A DNA stretch of 64,000 nucleotides from CAWCUZ01 sp963798795 (GCA_963798795.1 CAWCUZ010000001.1:1674001-1738000), one strand, 5' to 3'; positions 35,710 to 45,178 are shown, numbered from the stretch's first letter. A program made the numbers and translations. Notes: a model not told the origin generated them from the letters alone.

Positions 35710-37219
35710 CTATCGCTGCGTCATCAGCGCCGCGAAGATCGCAATCCCGTCGTAGAGATTCTGAAGCCGCAGGTTTTCGTTGGCGGCGTGCTGGTTGTCG
35801 TCGTGGTTGGCGATCGGCAGGCCGATGACCGGTGCGTGGCGGAGGAACAGATACATCGGGATGCTGCCGCCGAGCAGCGGCGCCTGCACCACGGGCTGGC
35901 CGGCGGCGGCGGCAATCGTCCGGACGAGCGCCTTCGACACCGGCAGTTCCATCGACGTGCGCGCCGCGGGATAGCCGGCGCCCCACCGCAGCCAGATCAG
36001 CTTCTCGTGCGCGAGCCGCTCGTCGGGCGTCGGCTCGGTGTGCGTGATCGTGAAGCCCTGCCGGCGGATGTGATCCTCGACGAGCTGCCGCACGTGGTCG
36101 GGCCGCTGGTCGGGCACCAGACGGAAGTCGATCGACGCGCGCGCCTCGGTCGGCACGGCGTTCTGCGCCTGGTCGCCGACGTGCCCCACCTCGATGCCCC
36201 GGATATTGAGCGCCGGATGCGTGATGCGCAGCGCCAGCGGTTCGGGCGCGCCCTCCGTCCACGCCAGGTGCAGCTCCCGCTTCAGGGGCGTGTCGACGTC
36301 CGGCATCGCCGCGATTGCCGCCTTTTCACTCTCCGTCAACGGCCGCACGTCGTCGCCGTACCCGTCGATGGTGATCGCCCCGTCGCCGGTCCGCATCGAC
36401 GCGAGCAGGTTCGCGAGGAGCGCCGCCGGATTGGGCGCCCAGTTGCCGTAGTGGCCGCTGTGCAGGACGCGCGTGGCGCCGTACACGGTCATCTCCAGGT
36501 CGATGACCCCGCGCGCGCCGAAGAACACCAGCGGACGTCGCGACTGGTGCACGGGTCCGTCGCAGAGCAGCCAGAGAATCCGCCGCGAGCCGGTCGGCGT
36601 CGCGGTCGAGTGCCGCGGCAAGATGGGGCGAGCCGGCCTCCTCCTCACCCTCGAAGAAGAACTTCAGATTCACGGCAGGCTTGCCGCCGGTCGCCTTCAG
36701 CGCATCGAGCGCCGTGAGGATCGCGGCAATCGGCGCCTTGTCGTCGCCGGCCGACCGCGCGTAGATCCACCAGTCGCCGGGAATCGATGCCGGCAGTGCG
36801 TCGAGCGGAACCGCCTGGCCGCCCGACTCGAGCGGACCGTCCCGCACCGTGGGCGACCACGGCGGCGTCGTCCACTGAGCGGGGTCGACGCGCTGGCCGT
36901 CGTAGTGCGCGTACATGGCCACGGTGCGGCCGCTCCCCGGCGCGCGCAATTCGCCGAGCACGATCGGCGGACCCGCCGTCTCGAGCAGCTGCGCTTCGAC
37001 GCCGCGCTCGCGCAGCCTCGCCGCGATGTACTCGGCGTTGCGGCGGATGTTCGGGCTGTCCGACGCGACATTGGGCAGCGCCAGCAGGCCGGCGAACTGC
37101 CTGACAATCTCGCGCTGATGCGCGGCCGTGTAGGCGCGCACGACATCCGAGGCCTGCGTGCCGGGCGGCGGCGAGGGAACGGCCAGGACCAGGAGGGCGA
37201 CGAGAACGGAAGCCTTCAC
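35710..37219 (-). CDS. exported M20 peptidase (one frameshift)
   Basis: Zinc aminoacylase/carboxypeptidase of family M20, about 500 residues, exported by a Sec signal (MKASVLVALLVLAVPSPPPG, GTG start). Metal motifs: VAMYAHYDGQ, SAGDDKAP, FFFEGEEEAGSPHL, and near the end LLGGSIPMYLFLRH with PIANHDDNQHAANENLR. Frame breaks at 36576-36580, where the plus strand has GAATC for an expected GATC; deleting one base joins DRLAAD to LWLLCDGPVHQSRRPLVFFG, a family signature. AGTATA (37226-37231) is a TATACT -10 six bases before the start, implying a leaderless mRNA. Confidence 0.85.
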
Positions 37220-37307
37220 GGCCCGAGTATAGCGAGGCCGTCCGGCTCGCGACGTGCGACAATGCTGCCCTCTTGGCCCTGTCCTTTCGACACGCTGGAG
37301 GGAGCCC

Positions 37308-37733
37308 ATGACCCGCCAGGAGACGGTTGCGTTTTTCGACGAACGCCAGCGCGCCTGGGACGCGCGCGATCCCGAGCAGCTCGCGGCCAGCCACGCCGCC
37401 GATGGCACCATCGAAAGCCCCATGTTCGGCCAGCGGCAGGGTCGGCCGGCGATTCTGGAGTCCTACCGGACCCTGTTCACGACGTTCGTCGACTGGCAGT
37501 TCCACGGCGACGACCTGCTCATCGACGGCGACCGCGTGGCCCAGACCTTTTCGGCCACCGCGACGCACGTCGGCGAGTTCATGGGGCTGGCCGGCACCAA
37601 CCGGCGGTTCCGGATCGTCGGTGTGCGCCTCTTCACGATGGACGGCGGCGTGGTGCGCCACGAACGCCGCCTCTACGACTTCACCGGTCTCCTGATCCAG
37701 ATTGGCGTCCTGCGCGGCAAGCCGGCCTGCTGA
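37308..37733 (+). CDS. SnoaL-like polyketide cyclase/NTF2-fold protein
   Basis: 141-residue single-domain protein of the SnoaL/NTF2 fold. Signature runs are TVAFFDERQRAWDARDPEQL, GRPAILESYRTLFTTFVDWQ, DGDRVAQTFSATATHVGEFM and FRIVGVRLFTMDGGVVRHER. GGAGGGA just upstream supports ATG 37308. These proteins bind small hydrophobic ligands or act as cyclases; there is no pathway context here. Confidence 0.85.
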   Translation: MTRQETVAFFDERQRAWDARDPEQLAASHAADGTIESPMFGQRQGRPAILESYRTLFTTFVDWQFHGDDLLIDGDRVAQTFSATATHVGEFMGLAGTNRRFRIVGVRLFTMDGGVVRHERRLYDFTGLLIQIGVLRGKPAC

Positions 37734-38003
37734 CCCTTCCCCCTGGAGCCCCACCCCCCGGAGCCTTTCAGACCCGGGGTCGCGCCGGATCTCCTTACCG
37801 CCGCACGCCGAGTACCGCGCCGACCGCGATTCGATGCGCGTGACGGGTCGTCGCGCCGCCGCTCCCGTTGCCCATCGCCGCAGTCATCGCGGGCAACTTG
37901 ATCGTGCCGCACGGCGCGAGCGCCTGCAGGCTTCCACGGCTGCCGGCTCAAGGACCGCTAACCAATGCGTAGGCGCGGATGGGCCCCGTATAATGCGGCC
38001 CTC
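37734..38003. other. intergenic region with a promoter
   Basis: No convincing gene. It contains C-rich sequence and, at 37989-37994, a perfect TATAAT nine bases before the next ATG (38004). Confidence 0.5.
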
Positions 38004-38221
38004 ATGTCACGCCTGCGGCCGGCCGCCGGGCTTTCGCTTGCGGCCGCGCTCGCCGCGACGCGGCTGAGCGCCGCGCCGGCGGCCGAGCCCCTGCCCGTCC
38101 CCCGCTCGCGGGCCGCGCCAACGTGTTCGCCGAGGATCGCGCGGGTCACATCTGGATCGGTTTCGAGGGCGCGTCGAAATCCCAGGCGGCGGCCAAGGCC
38201 GTGAAGGGGCGGCTCGTCTAG
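38004..38221 (+). CDS. small exported protein, probable frameshift
   Basis: ATG 38004 opens a signal peptide (MSRLRPAAGLSLAAALAATR). After the C-run at 38099-38103 the sensible reading moves to another frame: LAGRANVFAEDRAGHIWIGF then EGASKSQAAAKAVKGRLV and TAG at 38219-38221. One missing C in the run would join them into about 72 residues. VFAEDRAGHIWIG resembles a single beta-propeller blade, so this could also be the end of a truncated propeller protein. It stops two bases before the next gene. Confidence 0.4.
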
Positions 38222-38223
38222 CC

Positions 38224-39235
38224 ATGCGCGGAGCGGTCGTTGCGCTCGCGGCCGTGGTCCTGACCTGGTTTGCCGCCCCGCCCGGCGGCCAGGGCGGAGG
38301 GCGTCAGGGACGGCGCCCGAGACCCGGCGTGAGCACCCCGGGTGTCAAGAATCCCCTCGGACCGTCTCGTGCCCGACGCCGTCTTCGACATCCCCGGCGC
38401 CCCCGACTGGATGGCCGTCGACGCCGACGTGTGGATTGCCAACGCGCCGAAGAACGCCGTCACCCGCATCGACCCGACGGCGAACCGGATCGCCGCCACA
38501 ATCGCCGTCGGCGCGCGCCCCTGTTCAGGGCTCGCCGCCGGGTTCGGCAGTCTCTGGGTGCCGAACTGCGGCGACCAGACCGTGTCGCGTGTGGACCTCG
38601 ACACGGGCCGGGTCGGCGCGACGTTCCCGATGACGATTGCGGGGAGCGAAGGCGGCGTCGCCACGGGCGCCGGCAGCTTCTGGATGCTGATCGACGCGAA
38701 CGGCACGCTCGCCCGCATCGATCCGCGCGACAACTCGATCGTCGTCAGAATTCCGGTCGCTCCCGGGTCCTTCGCGGCGGCGTTCGGCGAAGGCGCGGTG
38801 TGGGTGACGAGTACCACCCAGGACGTCGTCACGCGCGTCGACGTCCAGACCAACCGCGTGGCGGCCACGATTGCCGTCGGCTCGCGGCCCCGGTTCCTGG
38901 CCGTCGGTGAGGGCGCGGTCTGGACGTTGAACCAGGGCGACGGCAGCATCTCGCGCGTCGACCCGAAAACGAATCAGGTCGTCGCGACCGTCCAGGCCGG
39001 CATCCCGGGCGGGGGCGGCGAGATCGCAGTTGGTGCGGGCTCCGTGTGGGCGACCGTCTTCGACTTCCCGCTCACGCGCATCGATCCGGCCACCAACCAG
39101 GTCGTGCAGCAGTTTTTCGGCCCGGGCGGCGACTCGGTGCGCGCCGGACACGGGTCGGTCTGGCTCGCCGATCTGCGCGCCGGCAAGCTGCTCCGGCTGG
39201 ATCCGCGGAAGATCGCCGCGATCACACCCCGGTGA
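38224..39235 (+). CDS. exported YVTN/Vgb-like beta-propeller protein (one frameshift)
   Basis: About 336 residues: a signal peptide (MRGAVVALAAVVLTWFAAPP) followed by six to seven propeller blades of the form VDVQTNRVAATIAVGSRP, GEGAVWTLNQGDGSISRVD, VGAGSVWATVFDFPLTRID. The frame shifts at 38349-38353, where GAATC replaces GATC; the repair gives PGVKIPSDRLVPDAVF. Such proteins bind ligands or act as scaffolds outside the membrane. The His/Glu/His centre of streptogramin B lyase (Vgb) is not evident, so I do not call it a lyase. Confidence 0.75.
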
Positions 39236-39254
39236 ACGCGTCCGTCGTGAACAG

Positions 39255-41054
39255 CTAGCGGTTGATCGCGATCGTCCCCACTCGCGGGCTCGACGGCCGG
39301 CACGTGGACGGATCGAAGTAGTAGAGCGTCTCCCCCGCCGCCGGCGCCCGCAGCTTGAACGTGAACCGATAGGTCGTGGGAAACGGGTCCGGCAGCTTCT
39401 TGAACATCGATCGTCGCCGCTCGTGGAAGCGGTCGGCCCACTCGGCGATCGTCCGGCCGCCGGGCAGCGCGCCGCCGTTGGTGTGTGTCACGTCCCAGAA
39501 GCGCTCTTCATAGATCTCCACGAAGCTTGCGTCCGAGTTGATCCTCGCGTTTTCGAACGCCGATTCCACCTCGGCCGGCGTCCGGACGCCGCTGGCGTTG
39601 TTCGTCTGGAGCCCCGTGATGGACTGGCCGTCCGAGCCGGACCGCAGGACCCAGTGGTTCGGACAGCCGGTGCCTGCGCGGGCGTACGGCGGCCGCGCCG
39701 GATGATCGTTCTCGTTGGGACAGGTGCCCTTCGGCGGCTGCGGCTGCAGGCCGTTGTGCTGGACGACGAAGCGGGCGCCATACGCGTCGTGTCCGATCTT
39801 CAGGATCGTCTCGGTCTGTTCCGTCCCGCGCGGCAGCGGCCGCCCGTTCGAGGATCGGCCGTCGGCCTGCGCCCACCCGCCCGAGTCGTTCACCAGCGGA
39901 AAGCCGTCCTGGATGAGTGCGTAGCTCATCGCCTTGCCCGGGAACTCGCGGGCAATCAGGTCGAATTGCCTGCGGTAGAAGTCGTAGAGCCCCGACGGCG
40001 TGTAGCCGGCGTCGGCGAAGACCTGGGGATTGCAGACGCAGCCCGGCGTGCACTCCTTCGGCAGGCGGTTTTCGTGCGAGATCAGATTGGCGCCCGACGG
40101 CTTGATGTACGCGAGCGCGCGGTACCAGTCGGACCGCGCGCGCAGGTGCGCGGCGACCTTGCGGAGCAGGTCGAAGTAGTGCCGCTGATACGCCGGATCC
40201 GTCGGATTGCCGAGATCCATGCGCGGGCCGCAGCCGCGGCCGTTGTTGCCGCCGTCCTGCAGCGACAGCCGCGCGACGCCGCCGGTGCCGGCCGCCGCGG
40301 GCGCGGCGGCGCCCGCGGCGCCCCGGCCCGCGCCCCCGCGCCGGCCCGCGCGTCCTCGTGCCGCGCGGCCCGCCGGCCGCGTGGCGGGTGGCGTCGAGAA
40401 CATCCAGGCCGGCGTGCCGTCCAGCCCGGCCTTGAACGCCAGGCTGTAGAGCTTGCCGGCGCGCACGGCCTTCTCCACCTCGCGGTCCAGCTCCCGGAAA
40501 TCGAAACTCGCGTCGTCGGTCCCGGGCGCAAGCTGGGTTCGGTTCCACAGCAGACGGATGAACACGCCGGTGGCGTTCGGGTCGTTCCAGGTCGAGTCCA
40601 GCGTGGCGAACGGCGGACCTGAATCGCAGAGCACGTCGCCGCCGGCGCCGGCCTGCGCGCGCCCCTGGGCGCACGCGCCCTTCTCGACGCGGTTGCCTGT
40701 CTCGAGCGGACTCATCACGAACACGCCCGACGGGGCGAACGGCATCGGCCCAGTAAAATTCGATGGGTCCGAGGCCTCGAACGCCCGCGGCACGGGACAC
40801 GTCCCCGGCGACGCCGGCGGGCTCGTGGCAACAATCGCCCGCGCGCGATCCGGCAGCCGCCATTCGACGGTATCGCCGTTGTGGATGTGGAGCTCGGCCG
40901 GCGAAAACGAGCCGTCAGGGCCGACGGTCACGCGGTACGCGGCCGGAAAGGTGGCGACGCCACTCGCGCCGGTCGCCGCACCGGCCACTGCCAGCGCCGC
41001 GCCCACTACCAGGCGCGCCACCCGTCGAGCCGTCGTCCGATCTCGTGGAGGCAT
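39255..41054 (-). CDS. exported protein: cupredoxin-like domain plus glycosidase-like TIM barrel
   Basis: 599-residue exported protein with an unusual build. After a signal (ARLVVGAALAVAGAATGASG), a cupredoxin-like strand set covers about residues 35-120 (YRVTVGPDGSFSPAELHIHN, then GDTVEWRLPDRARAIVATSP); a full His/Cys/His/Met copper site is not visible. A TIM-barrel region follows (GVFIRLLWNRTQLAPG, LYSLAFKAGLDGTPAWMF, HYFDLLRKVAAHLRARSDWY, MSYALIQDGFPLVNDSGGWA) with conserved acidic residues in ISHENRL and SFVEIYEERFWD, as in GH5/GH42-like hydrolases. An Arg/Gly/Ala low-complexity insert lies near residues 225-260. Role unknown; possibly polysaccharide binding and cleavage. Confidence 0.65.
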   Translation of the reverse strand: MPPRDRTTARRVARLVVGAALAVAGAATGASGVATFPAAYRVTVGPDGSFSPAELHIHNGDTVEWRLPDRARAIVATSPPASPGTCPVPRAFEASDPSNFTGPMPFAPSGVFVMSPLETGNRVEKGACAQGRAQAGAGGDVLCDSGPPFATLDSTWNDPNATGVFIRLLWNRTQLAPGTDDASFDFRELDREVEKAVRAGKLYSLAFKAGLDGTPAWMFSTPPATRPAGRAARGRAGRRGGAGRGAAGAAAPAAAGTGGVARLSLQDGGNNGRGCGPRMDLGNPTDPAYQRHYFDLLRKVAAHLRARSDWYRALAYIKPSGANLISHENRLPKECTPGCVCNPQVFADAGYTPSGLYDFYRRQFDLIAREFPGKAMSYALIQDGFPLVNDSGGWAQADGRSSNGRPLPRGTEQTETILKIGHDAYGARFVVQHNGLQPQPPKGTCPNENDHPARPPYARAGTGCPNHWVLRSGSDGQSITGLQTNNASGVRTPAEVESAFENARINSDASFVEIYEERFWDVTHTNGGALPGGRTIAEWADRFHERRRSMFKKLPDPFPTTYRFTFKLRAPAAGETLYYFDPSTCRPSSPRVGTIAINR

Positions 41055-41121
41055 CGCCGGCGATTATGCCTTGATCAGGTTCACGTCCGGCCAGATCGAT
41101 TCCTCGTTGTAGACTGCGCCC

Positions 41122-42366
41122 ATGCCGGCCGAATCCCCCGCGGCGCCCTGGAGCTTCGCGACCCGCCTCGCCTTCCGCTTCGGCGTGATCTATTTCAGTC
41201 TGTACGTGCTCGCCACGCAGATGCTCGGCAGCCTCATCCCGCTGCCCGTCGGGAGTCTGCCTGACGTCGGCCGCGTGATGGACGGGCTGATCGTGTGGAC
41301 CGGCACGCACGTCTTTCGGGTGAACGCCGCGTTCGTCGTGTCCGGCAGCGGCGACCGGTACTACGACTGGGTGCAGGTCTTCTGCCTCCTCGTGATCGCG
41401 GCGGCCGGCACGGCCGTCTGGTCGGTTCTCGACCGCCGGCGCGGCCGCTACGAACGCCCGTACCGGTGGTTCCGCGTCTTTCTCCGCTTCGCCCTCGGCG
41501 CGACGATGATGACCTACGGGTCATTCAAGGTGATCCCGTTGCAGATGCCCGCGCCGACCCTGGCGCGCCTCGTCGAGCCGTACGGCAACTTCTCGCCGAT
41601 GGGCGTGCTGTGGTACTCGGTGGGCGCGTCGTTCTGGTACGAGCGGATGGTCGGCCTCGCGGAACTCCTCGCCGGCGCGCTCCTTTTCATTCCGCGCACC
41701 GCGCTGGCCGGCGCCCTGGTCGCGCTGGCCGACTCCATCATGATCTTCACGTTGAACATGACGTTCGACGTGCCCGTGAAGCTCTTCTCGTTCCACATGA
41801 TCCTGATGTCGCTGTTCCTGATCGCGCCGGAGGTCCGCCGGCTGGCGGCGCTGGTCTGCGGCGGCGCCGCGCGGACGCGCTGGGCCGCGGTCGTCCAGGT
41901 CGCGTTCGGCGCGTACATCATCGGCATCGCGATGTACGGCAGCGTGCGGGCCTGGACCCAGTTCGGCTGGGGCGCGCCCAAGCCGCCGCTGTACGGCATC
42001 TGGAACGTGGAGAAGATGACGATAGACGGCGTGGAGCGGCCGCCGCTCCTGACGGATGCGCAACGGTGGCGGCGCCTTGTCGTGGACCGCGCCACCGACG
42101 TCGCGTTCATCCGGCTCGACGATTCCGTCGTGCGGTACCGCGTGGCGGCCGACCCGGATGCGAGCGCGCTCACGCTCTCCAACCCGGCCGACAAGGCCTG
42201 GACCGCGCATCTCGCCTTTCAGCGTCCGGAGCCCGAACGGTTGATTCTCGACGGCACCATGGGCGGCCATGCGGTGCACCTCGAGACGCGCCTGTTCGAT
42301 CGGGCGAAGTTCAACCTGGTCAGCCGCGGGTTCCATTGGGTGCAGCAGTTCCCGGTCAATCAGTGA
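41122..42366 (+). CDS. DoxX-like multi-pass membrane protein
   Basis: 414 residues with about seven membrane helices and a soluble C-terminal domain of about 110 residues. The core LRFALGATMMTYGSFKVIPL, NFSPMGVLWYSVGASFWYER, GLAELLAGALLFIPRTALAG and LNMTFDVPVKLFSFHM match DoxX-family proteins. The tail begins LYGIWNVEKMTIDGVERPPL and looks like a small beta domain. TAGACT six bases before ATG 41122 may be a leaderless -10. The stop overlaps the next start (GTGA), so it is cotranscribed with the FAD oxidoreductase. Confidence 0.75.
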   Translation: MPAESPAAPWSFATRLAFRFGVIYFSLYVLATQMLGSLIPLPVGSLPDVGRVMDGLIVWTGTHVFRVNAAFVVSGSGDRYYDWVQVFCLLVIAAAGTAVWSVLDRRRGRYERPYRWFRVFLRFALGATMMTYGSFKVIPLQMPAPTLARLVEPYGNFSPMGVLWYSVGASFWYERMVGLAELLAGALLFIPRTALAGALVALADSIMIFTLNMTFDVPVKLFSFHMILMSLFLIAPEVRRLAALVCGGAARTRWAAVVQVAFGAYIIGIAMYGSVRAWTQFGWGAPKPPLYGIWNVEKMTIDGVERPPLLTDAQRWRRLVVDRATDVAFIRLDDSVVRYRVAADPDASALTLSNPADKAWTAHLAFQRPEPERLILDGTMGGHAVHLETRLFDRAKFNLVSRGFHWVQQFPVNQ

Positions 42367-43805
42367 TCGACGCGGTCGTCATCGGATCCGGCCCGAATGG
42401 ACTGGCGGCCGCGGTGGCGCTTGCCCGGGCCGGCCGGTCGGTGCGCGTCTACGAGGCGGAGCCCACCATCGGCGGCGGCATCCGGTCAGCCGCGCTCACC
42501 GAACCCGGATACGTCCACGACGTGTGCGCGGCGGTGCTGGCGCTGGTCGCGGCGTCGCCGTTCTTGAAAACCCTTCCACTCGACGCGCACGGGCTCACGC
42601 TGATTCATCCCGGCGCGCCGTTCGCGCACCCGCTCGGCGATGGCACCGCGGTGGTCGTCGAGCGGTCGGTCGACGCCACCGCCGACGGCCTCGGCCGGGA
42701 CGACGGCCGCGCCTATCGCCGGCTGATCGTCCCGCTCGTCGAGAACTTCGACGTGCTCATGGACGGCCTGCTCGGCCCGCTGCTCTCGCTCCGGCAGCCG
42801 ATCCGGCATCCGATCGCGATGGTCCGGCTCGGCCTCCGCGCAATCCGGTCGGCCCGTGGTCTCGCCACGGGAATGTTCCGCGACGAACGGACGCGGGCCC
42901 TGTTCGCCGGCGTGGCCGCGCACAGCATGGTGCGACTCGACCAATCGGCGACCTCGGGCTACGCGCTGGGCCTGATCATGGCGGCGCATGCCGTGGGCTG
43001 GCCCGTGGCCCGCGGCGGGTCACAGCACCTGGCCGACGCGCTCGTGTCGTACCTGCGCTCGCTCGGCGGCGAGGTCGTCGCGGGCGAGCGCGTCTCGTCG
43101 CTCGGCCAGCTCCCGCCCTCACGCGCCGTGCTCTGCGACATCACGCCGCGCCAGTTCCTCGCGATTGCCGGCGACCGCGTGCCGTCCGGGTACGCCGCCG
43201 GCTCGAGCGGTACCGGTACGGGCCGGGCGTGTTCAAGGCGGACTGGGCCCTCAACGCGCCGGTGCCCTGGCGCGCGCCGGCGTGCCGGCGGGCGGGTACC
43301 GTGCACGTGGGCGGCTCACTCGAGGACATCGCCGCCAGTGAACGATCGTCGACGAGCGGCCGCGTGCCGGATTCGCCGTACATCCTCGTCGTCCAGCCGA
43401 CGGTCTGCGATCCGACGCGCGCGCCGGCCGGCCGCCACACGCTGTGGGCGTACCTGTCACGTGCCGCATGGATCGACGGCCGACATGACGGGCGCCATCG
43501 AAGCCCAGATCGAGCGGTTCGCCCCCGGCTTCCGGGACACGGTCGTGGCGCGACACACGATGGGTCCGGCCGACCTCGAGCGCCACAACGCCAATCTCGT
43601 CGGCGGCGATATCAGCGGCGGCGCGGCCGACCTCGCGCAGCTCGTCGCGCGCCCGGTGCTCAGTCTCAATCCGTACAAGACGCCGGTGCCCGGCGTGTAC
43701 CTGTGCTCATCGTCCACGCCTCCCGGCGTCGGCGTGCACGGCATGTGCGGGTACCATGCCGCAAGAAAGCTCATGGCATCGTCAATCTTGAATCTTGAAT
43801 CTTGA
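42363..43805 (+). CDS. phytoene dehydrogenase-like FAD oxidoreductase (two frameshifts)
   Basis: FAD-dependent oxidoreductase of the phytoene desaturase-related group, about 480 residues when repaired. Dinucleotide motif VVIGSGPNGLAAAVALARAG with YEAEPTIGGGIRS; later AVGWPVARGGSQHLADALVS and the C-terminal VPGVYLCSSSTPPGVGVHGM. Frame changes: one missing C near 43196-43201, and one surplus C near 43452. Between them the sensible reading is ERYRYGPGVFKADWALNAPV through PDSPYILVVQPTVCDPTRAP. GTG 42363 overlaps the DoxX-like stop. The last residues (ILNLES) and the stop codon are encoded by the GAATCTT repeat array that follows. Likely quinone- or O2-linked; substrate unknown. Confidence 0.8.
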   Translation: MIDAVVIGSGPNGLAAAVALARAGRSVRVYEAEPTIGGGIRSAALTEPGYVHDVCAAVLALVAASPFLKTLPLDAHGLTLIHPGAPFAHPLGDGTAVVVERSVDATADGLGRDDGRAYRRLIVPLVENFDVLMDGLLGPLLSLRQPIRHPIAMVRLGLRAIRSARGLATGMFRDERTRALFAGVAAHSMVRLDQSATSGYALGLIMAAHAVGWPVARGGSQHLADALVSYLRSLGGEVVAGERVSSLGQLPPSRAVLCDITPRQFLAIAGDRVPSGYAAGSSGTGTGRACSRRTGPSTRRCPGARRRAGGRVPCTWAAHSRTSPPVNDRRRAAACRIRRTSSSSSRRSAIRRARRPAATRCGRTCHVPHGSTADMTGAIEAQIERFAPGFRDTVVARHTMGPADLERHNANLVGGDISGGAADLAQLVARPVLSLNPYKTPVPGVYLCSSSTPPGVGVHGMCGYHAARKLMASSILNLES

Positions 43806-43844
43806 ATCTCGAATCTTGAATCTCGAATCTCGAATCTCGAATCG
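43784..43844. repeat. 7-bp microsatellite AATCTTG/AATCTCG, eight units
   Basis: Eight perfect-length units (43784-43839) of AATCTTG or AATCTCG, ending AATCG. The array supplies the FAD gene's stop codon and ends five bases before the carbonic anhydrase ATG. Every unit creates a GAATC (GANTC) site. Confidence 0.9.
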
Positions 43845-43848
43845 AACC

Positions 43849-44454
43849 ATGCCCCACGAACTCATCGAAGGCCTCCGCCGCTTCCGCCACGAGTACTTTC
43901 CGCGCTACCGCGAGCACTATCGGCGGCTCGTGACCGACGGTCAGCAGCCGAGCACGCTCTTTCTCGGCTGCGCCGACTCGCGCGTCGTGCCCGACGTGCT
44001 CACGAGCGCGCTGCCCGGCGACCTGTTCGTCGTCCGCAACGTCGGCAACATGGTGCCGCCGTTCGAAGGCGACTCGGGATTTCACGGTACGTCGGCCGGC
44101 GTGGAGTTCGCCACGCTCGTCCTCGGCGTGAAGGACATCGTCGTGTGCGGCCATAGCCACTGCGGCGCGATCAAGGCGCTGTTTCACCCGCTCGCGGACG
44201 ACGCGCCGCACATCCGGCGCTGGCTGGAGCTGGCGCGGCCCGCCATCGTCGACCCGGATCCGACTCCCGAGAACCTCCGCCGGACGGAGATGCGGTCGGT
44301 GGTCGTGCAGCTCGAGCGGCTCATGCAGTTCCCGATGGTGCGCGTGCGCGTCGAGCGCGGCGACCTGTGCCTGCACGGGTGGTACTACGTGATCGAGGAA
44401 GGACAGATCCTGGGGCTGGATACCGAGACCGGCGAGTTCCAGCCGCTGGCCTAG
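43849..44454 (+). CDS. beta-class carbonic anhydrase
   Basis: 201-residue zinc enzyme that interconverts CO2 and bicarbonate. The zinc site is complete: C and D/R dyad in LGCADSRVVPD, then H and C in VCGHSHCGAIKAL. RNVGNMVPP, GTSAGVEFATLVLGVKDIVV and the C-terminal HGWYYVIEEGQILGLDTETG are characteristic. No bicarbonate transporter is adjacent. Cytoplasmic. The gene is bracketed by two different GAATC-based microsatellites. Confidence 0.95.
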   Translation: MPHELIEGLRRFRHEYFPRYREHYRRLVTDGQQPSTLFLGCADSRVVPDVLTSALPGDLFVVRNVGNMVPPFEGDSGFHGTSAGVEFATLVLGVKDIVVCGHSHCGAIKALFHPLADDAPHIRRWLELARPAIVDPDPTPENLRRTEMRSVVVQLERLMQFPMVRVRVERGDLCLHGWYYVIEEGQILGLDTETGEFQPLA

Positions 44455-44620
44455 TTCGGGCGGTGGCCGATCAGATCTCGATCCATCGCCACGTGATGGC
44501 CGCCCCTTTCCCCGGCGGACGCCTGGGAACATCGCCCGCCGCCGGTAGTACTCGCCGGGTCCAAGGCGAAGGACGGTCCCGACCTGCTACGCTGGGCCGC
44601 GCGGATCACCGGGACCCGAC

Positions 44621-44700
44621 GTGCCAGTGGACGCCGACGTCCTGGTCAGCCACCTTCCAGCCATTGTCTGGACCACCGATGAGGATCTGCGCGCGACTCC
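44621..44700 (+). pseudogene. remnant of a PAS-domain sensor protein
   Basis: From GTG 44621 the DNA reads VPVDADVLVSHLPAIVWTTD then EDLRATPHRP before losing sense. LPAIVWTTDEDLR is the typical start of a PAS sensor domain of histidine kinases. No kinase follows, so this is a decayed or truncated 5' end. Confidence 0.5.
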
Positions 44701-44782
44701 TCATCGCCCGCGACCGCAGGGAGGACTTGCGGCGAATCGGCGATGCGTTCACAATTTCGAGGATCGGCAATCCTCAAATCCC

Positions 44783-44820
44783 TGAATCCTTGAATCCTTG
44801 AATCCTTGAATCCCGAATCC
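44783..44820. repeat. 8-bp microsatellite TGAATCCT, four units
   Basis: TGAATCCT at 44783, 44791 and 44799, TGAATCCC at 44807, then GAATCC. It ends ten bases before the next ATG. It shares the GAATC core with the array at 43784 but has a different period, so the two arose separately. Confidence 0.85.
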
Positions 44821-44830
44821 TCTATCGATC

Positions 44831-45178
44831 ATGTCTCCGAAACTCCGACGCTGGGTGGAATCCTGGGACCGCGTGAAAGAGCTGCCCGAGCAGGAAGCGA
44901 AGGACTACATCCTGCGCAAGTGCCGGAACGGATTCCAGGTCGCCCGCAAGCCCGCGCGCGGCCAGAAGGACGCCTGGGTCACGCTGCTCGCCGAGCGTGA
45001 CAAGCGGCGCAACGATCTCAGCCCGCTGGCCCTGCGCGTGATCGAGCACGTGCGGCAGCGGTTGCAGGACGAAGGCTACGACTTCGAGCTGAATCTCGAC
45101 GACACCGGCGGCGTCGCCTATGCCGAGGTGCACTTCCGCACGCTGACCCGCCGAGAACCCAATCAGGCCAGCGCGTAA
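44831..45178 (+). CDS. hypothetical charged protein
   Basis: 115-residue soluble protein with helical N-terminus (KLRRWVESWDRVKELPEQEA, KDYILRKCRNGFQVARKPAR) and a C-terminal alpha-beta part (LALRVIEHVRQRLQDEGYDF, ELNLDDTGGVAYAEVHFRTL). I do not recognise the family. The consistent codon pattern and sensible composition support a real gene. It stands alone between a microsatellite and the CheB gene. Confidence 0.55.
   Translation: MSPKLRRWVESWDRVKELPEQEAKDYILRKCRNGFQVARKPARGQKDAWVTLLAERDKRRNDLSPLALRVIEHVRQRLQDEGYDFELNLDDTGGVAYAEVHFRTLTRREPNQASA

Noticed and set aside
38224..39235. Streptogramin B lyase (Vgb)
   Set aside because: The blades resemble Vgb/YVTN propellers, but the catalytic His/Glu/His set is not visible and a signal peptide is present.
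44621..44830. A complete sensor kinase gene between the carbonic anhydrase and hypothetical genes
   Set aside because: Only the first 25-30 residues of a PAS domain are recognisable; no kinase domain follows in any frame.
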